Shown in pieces: positions 1 through 11,121 of a stretch of 64,000 nucleotides of DNA. This DNA comes from Thunnus maccoyii (lineage: Eukaryota; Chordata; Actinopteri; Scombriformes; Scombridae). The stretch lies in the NCBI RefSeq assembly GCF_910596095.1, contig NC_056533.1, positions 30,044,662-30,108,661 on the forward strand, in the 5' to 3' direction. The notes under the pieces were generated by a model that had not been told where the DNA came from, did not search any database, and saw only the letters and a program-made list of their open reading frames with translations. The translations under genes were made by a program, and so were the position numbers. The first letter of the stretch is position 1, and each line of letters opens with the position of its first letter.

Positions 1-651
1 ACGATTCAAGCTCTGTGAGAGGACACTGAGCCAAAGCCAGTGTCTGCACAGAGTCAAATGAATGGAATAAGGCCACTATTAGCAGTAGTTACTATTAGCA
101 GTGTTCTCACAGACAACTTCGACAAGCAACTCAACTCTCTGGTTGTCATGATGTCTCACCTGAAATAAAAGGGAAAAGTCAACAATGTGTATATTATGTC
201 TGTATGGAAAACTGAAAATTCAGATCCAAACGTGGGTGTTTGATGTCCGTTTGTATGCTTTTTGTGTGTCAATTCAGAGCTGAGAGAATAAATTAATTTA
301 TATATTTTTTAGAAAATGAAAGCTGTACTATTAAAAAAAAAAAGGACTGTGGCCAATAAAGAGTCTCAAACAACTGAAATAATAATCGCAAAGTCAGACT
401 CGAGTCGACATCTGCACTCACTGCCTTAAAACATTCACAGGTTCTGTTTCACGGCTCCAATCCGAGAAAATCATAAAAGGCTTTTCAAGGAGGGCAAGGA
501 GAAGACGGTGTACAGTGGACCCTTGTCAGTTTGTACAAATATACCAAGTGAAAAAAAATATTTATTACCTGCATTGGAAAAAATTGTTTACTTATTGAAT
601 GTTACCTGTTTATGTAGAAAAGTTTAGATGTAATAAAATGCATTCTGTTAC

Positions 652-652
<1 letters not shown>
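1..652 (+). other. Probable 3' UTR tail of an upstream gene lying outside the window
   Basis: No open frame here looks coding. The stretch is AT-rich and has three AATAAA hexamers (around 288, 355 and 632). The last, followed within about 20 bases by a TG-rich tract, has the layout of a vertebrate poly(A) site. I infer the end of a + strand transcript whose coding part is to the left of the window. From human 15q25 order (ADAMTS7 beside MORF4L1) an adamts7-like gene is a reasonable guess, but nothing in these bases proves it. Confidence 0.4.
632..637 (+). terminator. Candidate poly(A) signal AATAAA
   Basis: AATAAA is followed about 18 bases later by a (TG)15 tract at 655-684, which could act as the GU-rich downstream element. 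Cleavage would fall near 650. Confidence 0.4.

Positions 653-654
<2 letters not shown>

Positions 655-684
<30 letters not shown>
655..684. repeat. (TG)15 microsatellite
   Basis: Uninterrupted TG dinucleotide tract directly after the candidate poly(A) signal. Confidence 0.95.
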
Positions 685-685
<1 letters not shown>

Positions 686-689
<4 letters not shown>

Positions 690-1318
690 CCTTCTTTTAA
701 GAGATTTTTTGGTGTTTGTAGCGGGATGTTGCAGTTGCAGAGCCTGTTATACTTAAATTTGAACACTTGGTGGCAGCAAAGAGTCGTTTTTTTTCTCCTG
801 CTGTGATGCTACAAAACCAATTACGCACGCTTTGTCAACTCTACCCGGTGCCTTCCTAAGTTGACACTGTCTATACTCAACATAAACATTTGACATTATT
901 AATTAGATGTTGGGAGGCTGACAGGGAAGCTTTATCGTGGCATGACGCGCCGTGGAGCCCCCGTTACACACAAGACTAATGGACGCATCAAAGCTATGGT
1001 GTTCGCCATTAAACATTTCAACCCACCCCCCGAGAGGGTGAAGCATTCCTCCCATACTCTCAGAGCTGAGAACAGTGATGTTGGATGATGGTGCGTCTTG
1101 GAGGGGCAGAGGAGAGGAGAGGAGAGGAGAGGAGGGAGGGATGACAGGACAGGAGGGTGGGGAGGATACAGACAGAGGAGTTGGGATGGCATCTTGTTCT
1201 TATCATTAATGTGGCACTCCAAGCTTGAGTCTTATTTGGACAGAAATGCGTCTTTCTAGCTCACTGGCATCCTGATTATCTATCTAGCCTATTATTGTTA
1301 AGAGTGTAAGCTTATAAC
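686..1318 (+). other. Upstream/promoter region of the rxfp3-like gene
   Basis: No gene is seen. The region contains a short purine-rich GGAGA tandem array (about 1107-1140) roughly 200 bases before the receptor start codon. I could not place a convincing TATA box. The 5' UTR and promoter of the receptor must lie here unless an unseen upstream non-coding exon exists. Confidence 0.4.
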
Positions 1319-2305
1319 ATGAATGAAGACAATGAGAGCTTCTGGTTGAACGGGTCCGTGAGCGAGCTGGACCGCTTCAGCAACCTGGAGGACATCGACG
1401 TGACCGCGGACGGGAGCCCGGTCTTGAGATTCTTCATTTGTCTTGTTTATTCTATTGTCTGTGCTGCGGGTCTGATGGGGAACCTTCTGGTCATATTCTT
1501 CATCTGGGTCAAACAAGAGAGGAAGAAGTCCAGAATAAACTTTTTCGTGCTTAACTTGGCAGTGACGGACCTCCAGTTCGTGCTCACTTTGCCCTTCTGG
1601 GCTGTGGACACCGCGCTGGACTTCAGCTGGCCGTTTGGAGACGCCATGTGCAAAATCATCCTCTCGGTCACCGTGATGAACATGTACGCCAGCGTCTTTT
1701 TTCTCACAGCCATGAGTGTGACCCGCTACTGGTCAGTCGCAACTGCTCTGAACAACAGAACCGCGCACAAGTCTTGTTCCACCAAATGGATCTGCGCAAT
1801 CATTTGGACACTGGCGACTCTGGCGACTGCGCCAACGTCGATCTTCTCAACTGTCAGCAACGTAACCGGAGAAAAACTCTGTTTGCTGAGGTTTCCTGGT
1901 GGACAGTACTGGTTAGCAGTTTATCACATACAGAAAATACTTGTTGGCTTCGTATTGCCAATGTCCATCGTGTCCATCAGCTACATTATGCTGCTGCGTT
2001 TCATCCGCAATCGGAGTATGAAAACAAGCAATCCCAAACGGAGATCGCAAGTTACAAAATCTATCACCATCGTCGTGCTGTCCTTCTTTCTTTGCTGGAT
2101 GCCAAACCATGCCATCACTCTGTGGAGTGTGCTGGTCAAACTGAATGTTGCCAACTGGGACAGAGCGTACTACCTAGTCCACACGTATGTGTTCCCACTG
2201 ACCGTATGTCTGGCGCACACCAACAGCTGCCTGAACCCCCTTATTTACTGCCTCATGAGGAAGGAGTTCAGGGACAAACTGAGGGGTTTGATACACAGGG
2301 GTTAG
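1319..2305 (+). CDS. rxfp3: Relaxin family peptide receptor 3-like GPCR (single exon)
   Basis: The product is a 328-residue class A GPCR, expected at the plasma membrane as a Gi-coupled receptor for relaxin-3/INSL5-type peptides. Visible marks are seven hydrophobic segments, N55 (GNLLV, TM1), D84 (TM2), the LPFWAV motif at 91-96, C111 and C188 for the ECL2 disulfide, TRY at 135-137 in place of DRY as in RXFP3, CWMP at 259-262 (TM6) and NPLIY at 306-310 (TM7). N-glycosylation sequons occur at N5, N11 and N181. Stretches such as MNMYASVFFLTAMSVTRY and SITIVVLSFFLCW match RXFP3 closely. It is much shorter than human RXFP3 (469 aa) because both termini are short, and the C-tail has no palmitoylation cysteine. 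It resembles the teleost rxfp3 paralogues; which one (3-1 to 3-4) I cannot decide. The ATG at 1319 has A at -3. The frame is intact. Confidence 0.93.
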   Translation: MNEDNESFWLNGSVSELDRFSNLEDIDVTADGSPVLRFFICLVYSIVCAAGLMGNLLVIFFIWVKQERKKSRINFFVLNLAVTDLQFVLTLPFWAVDTALDFSWPFGDAMCKIILSVTVMNMYASVFFLTAMSVTRYWSVATALNNRTAHKSCSTKWICAIIWTLATLATAPTSIFSTVSNVTGEKLCLLRFPGGQYWLAVYHIQKILVGFVLPMSIVSISYIMLLRFIRNRSMKTSNPKRRSQVTKSITIVVLSFFLCWMPNHAITLWSVLVKLNVANWDRAYYLVHTYVFPLTVCLAHTNSCLNPLIYCLMRKEFRDKLRGLIHRG

Positions 2306-4785
2306 TGTTTGGGGATGGTTGTGAATGAGTCGACAGAGCGCGAAATGCGTCAACAAACAGTCACCAAAGCGCACCGAGGGCGCGCTGCAACAAAGGCACG
2401 CAGTGAGAGAGGAGAGCTGACAGAAAGCACAATGACGACAAGCGACATTATTTTAAGACAATTTACCAGATTCTGCTCATGATAAATGCGACTTTCATCC
2501 GCGCTTTTTGTCTGTAAAGGCTTGCGTAATGTGTTTAATGTCTATAGAGAAACCACGTCCGCTGATTTAGAGCTGTAAGCACAGGACCCGCTTACTTTAT
2601 GACCTTTGTGGCACTGCTTGCTAAATAACTATTAGTAGTGATGTTTCTCTAGTCCACAATCTAAATGACTGCGTGCGTAATTGCGCATGACATTTACTTG
2701 GACATTAGTGTGTGCGCATTATTAAACAGGCGAAAAGTAGCTCAGAGCGCTTATTACATCTATCTGTGAATGTCTTAGTGAATAATATAATCAGTGTCTG
2801 ATACTTGTTTTTAGAAGACAGTAATGGAAGCAAACAACACTTCATCACTAGGCAATTCAGTTACAGGTCATGTTTTCAAGCTACGTGTACCAAAATCAAA
2901 AGTATGACAACAAAGTGTATGAAAATATAATGATTGTTGTAAATACGCAGAAGAAAACTGTATCCACTATGTGTGATAACATAATACAATTGTGAAAAGA
3001 GAAAAATGAATAAAAACAATAACTGATTGTGCACGAGTCAGAGTGTGATGATAAGATTTGATCTACAAGTCAGTCATACTATATTTAAAACAGAGTAACG
3101 GAAGTTGGTGGATGAAACAGACTTTATGATGAATTTTTCAGTCAATCAATCAATTAAGTTTATTTGTCACATGTAATCTTACAAGGTTATTTTCTATGCT
3201 CAACACAGAGAGCTCTCCAATATATCACTTATCAGAGATGTGAATTAAATGAAATGGCTGTGCACGAGCACTGCAAAAGCCACGTGCACAAAGGCCTTAT
3301 TGAATGGGTTTGTGAGCTGGAGCGCGCGTGCACACATACCTGGGTGTCATGTGAACACATTAATATTAAGCTCTAGCTCTAGTTTTGCCTGACAGGATGG
3401 GCACTGGCTGCAGGTTTGGATTGAACTGAACTGAATGTAAAAAGGTGAATCAATGCGAGAAAAATTGTTTATTCACACAAGCATTTAAAAGAGCGTCAAA
3501 TCTTGTTTTGTCTGAAGGTTTATTGATGTATTAATAAATCTAATCCAATCAAATGTTTTAAAAATAAACTAGTAATTTGCTACATCATCACATTTTAAAT
3601 AGTCAGAAGTTTAAATGTGTTAATTAAACAGCCTTTAGATCTTCTGTTCCCTAAAAAAATTACTCGTTGTAATTGTATCCGTTTGAGAAAACCATTGGAT
3701 TTCTTAAGTCATTATTCCAGGCAGATTATTTAACACAGCCAACAACTCTTTCCTATAGATAATTATAAAGGTGCCCTCCACTCAGAAATGTGTTTTGAGT
3801 TTGACACGAGAAGGCTGTTTTCACATTCATCTGCTGAAGGGGGAAAGTTTCTCTGTGCTCACCTTAAATCTCAGTTTAAGAAATGTACATACAAGCTTGA
3901 TTTATGACATCACAACTAATTTGGTAAAACAAAAAGGTTGGTACATACTTCCCTAAAGTTGGGATTCAAAGCCCTGAGAAGCACCACAGTAATGTTGCGT
4001 ACCCTTCAGTCATCAGTAGAATTCTGTGAAATACTGGCCTGCACCTAAACTGTACATATGTAGTCTTATTCCCATCATGCAATTTTTTATCAAACCTTGA
4101 AGGAAATAAATATTTTGACATTTTGGTGAGTGTCACCTCAGTGCTTCTGGTCTTTAATCATGAAGATGTACTAATGTACTGGACTTAGCACAATGTTGAC
4201 ATTTTGGAGAGAACACAGTCGTTAAAAGCACTAATTAGGCCTCCTCTCAGGTCAGTGAAATTGACTTTCTGTTGTCCCTGTATCTGAGAAAATTACCTGA
4301 AAATTACTTTCTCACTCAAATGAATGGGAGAATGTGTCCAAACTTTTGACTGGTACTGTAGAGTGAGAAAAACCTCACTGAGGTTTTGGACTGAGACCAT
4401 TATTGTAAAACCAGCACTCTAATCAACTCCAGTCATTCCCACCAGTTATAGACATAATAGAACTGCTCTTTCATGGCGCATTGTGACTGCTTCCTTCCAT
4501 TATATCAAACTCTTGAATTGCACTATTATTGTTATTAAACCTGCAGCAGGAAAAAAGAAAAGATGAAAAGGAATGTGACCAAAGAAAATAGCGAGAAACA
4601 GCTTCCAAGTCACACAAGGAGTGTTAAAACACCTTCTCCTCCACCTATATTAATTTATGACAGTGATTATAACACCTTTTTCTTCCTCCCTGTATTGTAC
4701 TTATTATTTTGAGAGTGTTTTGAGCTTACTGGCAGGTAATTAACAATAATTGAAAAGCTCTTGACATGCATGATTATACTTGAAC
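2306..4785. other. Intergenic region after the rxfp3-like gene
   Basis: AT-rich with no credible gene. AATAAA at 3009-3014 is a possible end for the receptor transcript (3' UTR about 0.7 kb). Around 3136-3200 a stretch beginning with an AATCA tandem and continuing into TTTATTTGTCACATG resembles the tail of a dispersed fish repeat. Nothing else is recognised apart from the MITE fragment at 4310-4362. Confidence 0.5.
4310..4362. mobile_element. Half copy of a Tc1/mariner-type MITE
   Basis: Contains AATGAATGGGAGAATGTGTCC followed by AAACTTTTGACTGGTACTGT, one arm of a short palindromic element common in fish. The opposite arm is missing or decayed. A fuller relative lies at 17697-17765. Confidence 0.6.
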
Positions 4786-4789
4786 AATG

Positions 4790-5860
4790 TAAAAAAAATA
4801 ATCCACTACAGGTAAAAGTCCTGCATTTAAAATCATACTGAAGTAAATGTACATTAAGTATCAAAAGTAAAAGTACTGGTTCTGCAGAAGAAAAATGGCA
4901 TCATGCGACTGACATATAATTACATTATTAGATGGTTACTGAAGCATCAGTGTGTAGGTGGCATGCTGAAGCTGGTTGAGGTGGAGTTAGTTTTAGATAG
5001 TTTAGTCCAGAAGTTTCCAACATATAAGTCAAAAAATAACAAGGTTTTTTTTTTTTTTTTACAGAGATTTGTATTCAATTCATTTTAAATTTCTCTAATC
5101 TTTGTTGTTTTTTTTAAATTATGTAATGGATAACATAACCTCAAACGTATACTGACCATCTGTGAAGGGGAAAACACTCTTAAGCGTGTCTGCAGTTGAC
5201 TCACTGATATCTGAAATATGACCTTGAGCCCCAGTAGACGCTGCTTTTTGAAAAGTGGTCACAAGTCCAACAGAGTACCAAATCCTCAAAGAAATGGTTC
5301 AACATTTTGGGAAATATGCTTATGTCCTTTCTTGTCAAAAGTGTCAAGAGAATCTTCTTATTCAACTCTCATTACCCGTCTCATATCTGTAGTAAATATG
5401 AGCTTAAGACTGGAAAGAGGTGGAAACACCTTGCCTGGTTCTGTGCAAAGGTAATTAAATGTGTCTACCAACACCTCTAAAACTCACTAATTAACACAAT
5501 ATATCTTGTTTGTTTAATCTGTACAAAACTAAAGTGTAAAAACAACATGTTCACTATACTATACTAAGCTGTTACCAGTAGCTTCATATTTACCATATGA
5601 ACAAAAAAGTGTTATAAATGTTCTCATCTAACCTGCAGCAAAAACAGAACAAAACAAAACAAAGCACAAAAAACCCAAAATAATAATCTCTTCCTTTGAA
5701 ATGTAGTGTTTTATAAGCTTATCATATGTTTTTTAATGTAAAATCTTAGTTAGAAAGGTTGTAGTAGCAGTTGTTGTCAGATAAATGAAGGGGAGTAAAA
5801 AGTAGCCTACTAAACTTCCGAAGGAGTAAATGTACACGACTGCTCTCAGGAATATTTCCC
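4790..5860. mobile_element. Nested composite MITE, copy A
   Basis: The outer element has AGTAAAAGTACTGG-type sequence on the left (about 4800-4890) and GTTGTCAGATAAATGAAGGG with its continuation on the right (about 5775-5850). Inside it lies a decayed hAT-like MITE (about 5005-5280, sharing the CTGAAATATGACC...CTGCTTTTTG block with 10366-10400). A further dispersed repeat at about 5285-5560 interrupts that. Copy B of the composite, without the third insertion, is at 10030-10680. Confidence 0.7.
5285..5560 (+). repeat. Dispersed fish repeat inserted in composite copy A
   Basis: Recognisable pieces include TTTTGGGAAATATGCTTATG, AAGACTGGAAAGAGGTGGAA and CACTAATTAACACAATATAT, in the order seen in a repeat family I know from percomorph genomes; I do not assign it a name. 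It is absent from copy B, so it is the youngest layer here. Confidence 0.6.
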
Positions 5861-6519
5861 AGCCTGTTATGTGACCCTAAAAGGAGACACTTATTGTAGA
5901 TGTGCAGAAAAATGAACCATGACAAAAGGAACAGAAATCCCCCCAAACAGCAAATATAGACAGAGTCATGTTGCTGACAACTTTTTACATTATATTATGT
6001 AGTTATTTCACAGATAAAGTAACGGTAACTTTCATAATTTTCATCACAAAGAAAAACAGAGGTTTGCTTAGACCGCCTCGGGTTCGTCCTTGATATTATT
6101 CCAGGTGAAACTCAGGGACTCAGAAATGTCATCAAATTCACAATGAACACTGTAATAGCTTTTAATATAAAGAGCTGTTGGCATTGTCATACAGGTATAG
6201 AGCAACTTTTCCTCTATCTTCTATAAGCTGTGTTGCGTTTATGTTTGCTATATTTGTCAGTGTTTTGCTGAAATTACTGTCTTGTGCGTACTGTTTTAGT
6301 TTGCTCTGTTTAGTAGAAATAATGTTTGCTTTTGTCTCATAACTGACTGATGATACTTTGTATTCCTGTCACAGCAAATGAGTCTCCGTTAGTCGCTGTG
6401 TGTCTTGTAGATGTTTTATGATTTCCCTTGGTCAAGTAGGTTTTGGACAGATATACAAGAATTTCTTTAATTATTTTTGCAGGGGAATACATAATAACTA
6501 CGGACATAAAACCTAAATT
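5861..6519. other. Unassigned AT-rich intergenic sequence
   Basis: No gene, RNA or clear repeat was recognised. The left edge of the LTR remnant is not visible here: similarity to the right LTR begins only at about 6520. Confidence 0.5.
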
Positions 6520-6779
6520 TTGTGTCTTCCTCCAGCCAATCAACTCCCAGCCCGCCCTTGTGTCTTGCCACATGTTCCTTGTTGTTTCATTAGTTCAGTT
6601 TTTATTTAAGTCCTGTTTTCAGTTTAGTGTTGTTGGATCCTTGTTCTGTTCAGTCTGCATTGTTCAGTTTTGTTCAGTTTTTCTTTGCCAGCACTCAAGC
6701 TACAATTAAATAAGTTATTCTTCAGTTCACACTGCCTGGGACCTGCATATGGGTACATTTCCTGCTACTCTCCCTGACA
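6520..6779 (+). repeat. Left (5') LTR, truncated
   Basis: Aligns by eye with the 3' third of the right LTR (about 8215-8435), with scattered substitutions and small indels. It ends in TGACA, as the right copy does. Confidence 0.7.
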
Positions 6780-7539
6780 GAAGGATCCAACCACACATAG
6801 ACCCAGCGGACGAACTTCATGAGGTGACTTTTAACCTGTTTTGCCTTTGCAATGACTTCAAGTGCACCTCCAGTAGTGAGGACAGAGAGGCAGTTTTATT
6901 GTTGGCATGCCAGGAAGTTTATTCAAGGCCTTGGTTAAGGAATTTGCTACCCGAGTGGGTAGAGGACTGGTGCATATCTCCCTGTTTCCCAGACAGCTAA
7001 CCGGCAGCATGTTAGTCACCAACATGTTAGCCACCAGCATGATTGCCATCCAGCCTCCAAGCCTGTTAGCCCCCAGACACCCTTCCTGTATGTCTTGCAC
7101 CTGATCTGCTATGCCCCTTACCAGGATCCCCTGCAGTATTCCCTGTGGTCCTGTTTCCTGCATCCCCTGTCCCTGCTGAGCTGCAGCAATCTTCTGTTCC
7201 TGTTGGGCTGCAGCAGCTCCCCATTTCTGCTGAGCCGCAGCAGCCCCCCATTCCTGAGCTGCAGCAATGTCCTATTACTGAGCTGTAGCTGTCTCCCATG
7301 ATTGTGCATTAGCAGCCTCTTGTTTACCTCACCTGCCGGACTACCAGCTGCCAGCCACATCGGCCGTCTCTTCTGATCTCCTCCCAGACCTTCAGCAGTT
7401 GGCTGTTTCCACCGGCCTCCTCCCAGAGCTTCGTTGCCAACCTCTAGAGCAGCCCAGCCTTTGTTGCTGGCCTCCAGAGCAACTCCATACATCTGGTCGC
7501 CCTCCGGAGTGATATCAGCCATCTGTCCTGCCTTCCAGT

Positions 7540-7560
7540 CCCCCCCCCCCCCCCCCCCCC
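7540..7560. repeat. (C)21 homopolymer inside the LTR element
   Basis: Uninterrupted C run within the CT-rich internal part. Its length may be unreliable in an assembly. Confidence 0.9.
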
Positions 7561-7731
7561 AAGTGACTTCACCCATCTGTCCAGCCCCAGGCCACCTGCC
7601 TGAGGTCTCATGCTCCACCCTTGTTATACCCTTAGGACACTTGCCCCTGAATCCCTCCTCTGGACCCCCTCCACCGACCCTGCTTGTGTTCCTGATTGGC
7701 TTGGAAGTTTGAAATCCATACCATCCAATAC

Positions 7732-8435
7732 TGTCATGGTTCTGTCCCAATCTGGCTCTATGTTCCATGGTTGCCATTATCCACCAATCCACCAGATGCC
7801 CTCAGACTCTTGTTTGTTCGACTAAGTGGGAGATGGACAGATAAGATGGGCTGCAGATTATATTAAAGGACCACTTGAGATACTGTTGCTCATTGTATTG
7901 AACCTTTTGTCCAGACATTTAACTGCCTCGTTCGTATACATCTGCTCCATTGGAAGAGCTAACAGAACTGTAAACTGTAATACTTTTGTCCTCACCTGGT
8001 TAAGAATGAAAATGTTTGTTTATTGGACAGATTATTTTTGTGGTTGCATTTGGCCTGCTGACATTTTAGACTTTCTTGAGCCTACTTATTGTGTTTTCTG
8101 AGTTTTTAGTTTGTTTGCTCTGTTTCCCTCCTGTGTTCATGTACTCCTCCTCAGCCTGCTGTTCCCTTCACACTTGCCCTGCATTCAGTCTCGTCAGCCC
8201 TGCCCTGCTCCCTGTGTCTTCCCCAGCCAATCAACTACCAGCCTGCCCTTGTGTCTTGCTACCTGTTGTCATTAGTTCAGTTAGTATTCCAAGTCCTGGT
8301 TTTCAGTTTAGTGTTGTTCGATCCTTGTTCTGTGCTCAGTTTTTCTTTGCCTGCACTCAAACTAAAATAGTTATTCTTCAGTTCATACTGCCTGTGTCTT
8401 GCATTTGGATCCATCTCCTGCTACTCTCCCTGACA
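7732..8435 (+). repeat. Right (3') LTR, about 700 bp
   Basis: Begins TG and ends CA, as retroviral-type LTRs do. Its 3' third is repeated at 6520-6779. The 5' boundary is inferred from the TGTCATGG start and not from a second full copy. Confidence 0.6.
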
Positions 8436-10029
8436 TTACTATAACTGATAAACAGTATTCTTTTTTTTCTATTTATTTATTTACTCCATATAAACTTATA
8501 TGATTTACACAATAATGCACCATACCACACACTTTTGCAGGTTTTTATGCTTGTTAGTAGGTCATGTGTTACTCACTTTGAAAAGTAGGATTTGAAAGTG
8601 GCACCCATTTAAGAAATGCCTTGAATATATTTTTGACATTGTATAATGGTTCCCTGCCTGTTCTCATGCTTTCCCTCATCTATAACTGTGTTTTTCCATT
8701 TTAACTTACTTTTCCTACCCAGCAACAGATACATATTTTGACAGGCTGAAAAAATGTTTATTGATCTTAAAGGGGAATTTACTATGAAACTGCACTCTGG
8801 GGAGGTAAGGGGACGTTGAAGCTGGTTGGGACTCAGTGACGTTTTCAGTATTTTGTTCATATATCATCACAGTAGATTAAACCCCTCAATCTTCTGAGCC
8901 ATTATTGACTGCTTTTCCTTAAAGAAGAGATGAGTAAACCAGTGGTTTGGACCTAAGGTGAGGTGTCAACTATAATGATATAATCATTTGATTGGAACAT
9001 TTGGATTTGTCGTGCTCAAATTCACATGACAATATGAAAACTCTAAGTTCTGAGTTCATGAGAAATTTGTGACCTAAAACATGGTCACAGACCAGAAAAG
9101 GCTGAGAAACCCTTTTTGTGGTGACTCCACAAAAATGTCATCTTTTTTGAGTGTGTTGCTCAACAAACTATTTACATTTACTGAAGCTACACGGCTGTTG
9201 CAGATCTTGGAAACTTTCTGGAAAAGGCAATGAACAACTCAGCTATAATAGGAAACAAGATCCCTTTCACTGTTTCACTGAAGCCAAACATTTGTTTTCA
9301 TTCGATGGGCATGAAATCAGTAACTTTAAAGGATGAAACTCCTGAATTTGACCTGTTTACTCATCACCCTGCTCTTTACATCAATGATGGATTTAGCCTT
9401 CTAACTAAAGATATATTTAAGCAGCCAAAATACAGTATGCAATGTGTAAAAAAAAAAACTGAGGCATAAAATTGATTTAAGTGACCGTGAATTTATATTA
9501 AAGGGTGCATTCATTAAGAAATGATGAAGCCATATTCAATTTTAAAGCCCCATTAATCAATATTTTATGGTAGTACTATATCAAATGACTACATGTAATA
9601 TTAACGGCCTAATTTTAGAGGTGATGAACCCACATAGAATTATCACTAAACTTTTTAGCCTCTTTTATGTAATTGTTTTGGTTTTATGGCATATGTACTG
9701 TTACTTATATTTCAAATTCACTGCTCTCACCAGCCCTGTTTCTTACAGGAGCAGGCAACTGTTTTCAGTCAATAAGTGCTGATAAACCCAGTGTACGCTC
9801 TCCTGCAAAGTAGCAGACAAAGTTAGTGACTAGTTGATGAGGAGAGTCAAACGTCCAGCAGCTAGAGAGACATATATTTCTGTCTGGAGTTGGTGGAGAC
9901 CTAACAGAACTTAAATAACTGGATCACTTTTTACAGCACTCATTGCACTCTTCCACACTTTTGCATGATTTTTGTTTCCTGTTTACATTTTTTAAAAATG
10001 GTTTACCTGTATATAGACATTGTATGTTG
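8436..10029. other. Intergenic, no gene seen
   Basis: AT-rich sequence. Short open frames (for example around 9230-9469) lack codon bias, domains or splice context. No clear repeat boundary was recognised. Confidence 0.5.
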
Positions 10030-10680
10030 TTGTCGATGTACGCAGCATGTTATTGATGTAGCTGCTGGAGGTGGAGCTAGTTTGAACTACTTTATATACA
10101 GTTAATTAGTTTAGTCCAGTGGTTCCCAACCTAGAGGTTGGCCCCCTCCAAAGGGTCACCAGATAAATGTGAGGGGTCGTGAGATGATTAATGGGAGAGG
10201 AAAGAAGAAAAAACAAAGTTCTGATACACAAATTGGTTTTCGGTGTTTGGACTTTTTCTCTAATTTTTGATTTTTGATGAAATATTGGATCATTTTAACA
10301 TTTATTGAAATGAAACCATGTGAGAAGTTTAGAGGGAAAAATCACTGTTAACAACTCATAGACATCTGAAATGTGACCCCGACTACACACTGCTTTTTGT
10401 AAAACGTCAAAAGCTAAAAAGTTTGGAAACCACTGGTTTCATATTTAACAATGTGTTGTATTTTAAAAGCTTGTTATGTTATCCAATGTTTCAAATAGTA
10501 AAAGTAACTAAAGTTGTCAGATAAATGTAGTGGAGTAGAAAGTAAAATATTTCCCTCTGAAATGTTGTGGAGTGGAAGTATAAAGTAGCATAAAATGGAA
10601 ACACTCAAAGTACAAGTACCTCAAAATTGTACTTAAGTACGGTACTTGGTTAATGTACTTTCCACTGCTGGAAAGTCAAA
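10030..10680. mobile_element. Nested composite MITE, copy B
   Basis: The left flank GCTGCTGGAGGTGGAGCTAG parallels copy A near 4965-4990. The right flank runs from GTTGTCAGATAAATGTAGTG (about 10515) to GTACTTTCCACTGCTG (10673). A hAT-like MITE sits in the middle at the same position as in copy A, so the composite probably spread as a unit. Confidence 0.7.
10116..10436. mobile_element. hAT-like MITE with 17-18 bp terminal inverted repeats
   Basis: Starts CCAGTGGTTCCCAACCT; the reverse complement of its end is CCAGTGGTTTCCAAACTT. It is 321 bp long and has no coding capacity. CAGTGGTTCCCAA-type ends are characteristic of hAT/Charlie-related elements. Confidence 0.75.
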
Positions 10681-10738
10681 TTCTTTGTATGTGTAAACAT
10701 ACTTGGCCAATAAAGTTGATTCTGATTCAGATTCTGAA
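10681..10738 (+). mobile_element. 3' tail of a LINE-type element
   Basis: CTTGGCCAATAAAGTTGATTC is followed by TGATTCAGATTCTGA, the recurrent 3' end with a short tandem tail found on fish L2/CR1-type LINEs. No body of the element is attached. Confidence 0.55.
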
Positions 10739-11121
10739 AAGAAAAGTTAATACATGATGTGAATTTGCCTAGTAGGCAGAAATGTGACTAACATGGTTCC
10801 AGACCTCCTTCTGAAGTGAAAACAAAATGGCAGTTAAGTCTTATTATCAGGCTAAAACACAAACTCCAGTGTGATGATAATGTTGCTCTGTGTCTGTTGT
10901 AAGCAGACACTTGTTTGCTACGATGGCTACAATCCATTTAAGTGCACAGTCACTCACTGACATGGCTTACTGGGTCAATTAATGGAATGGAGCCATCGTT
11001 AATGTTATTGTTTACACTTGTCTGTTAAAGAGATGTCCACAGTTTTTGAGGTTTTTATTCATGCTGTTCATAATGGCCATTTAGAGATCCATTCCTAATG
11101 TGCTTCCAATGTAACTGATCC
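10739..11121. other. Intergenic, nothing recognised
   Basis: No gene or repeat was identified in this stretch. Confidence 0.5.

Larger units (their letters stand above)
6520..8435 (+). mobile_element. Decayed non-autonomous LTR retrotransposon (Ty3/gypsy-like), gag start only
   Basis: Two copies of one terminal sequence flank about 950 bases of internal DNA. The left copy (6520-6779) is 5'-truncated; the right copy (7732-8435) begins TGTCATGG and ends CTCCCTGACA. Shared blocks include CAGCCAATCAACT, TTTTCAGTTTAGTGTTGTT and TTATTCTTCAGTTCA. Just inside the left LTR is an ATAGACCCAGCGGACG stretch, which I read as a decayed gag start (ATG to ATA) followed by about 60 sensible codons. The rest is CT-rich imperfect repeats around CTGAGCTGCAGCA. 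No protease, reverse transcriptase or integrase is present. It cannot move by itself. Confidence 0.7.

Noticed and set aside
1648..2328. 226-codon + strand open frame overlapping the receptor
   Set aside because: Out-of-frame shadow of the rxfp3-like gene. It has no membrane segments or known domain.
7118..7792. 224-codon - strand open frame
   Set aside because: Gly/Leu-rich product of CT-rich repeats inside the LTR element. No domain; frame openness follows from composition.
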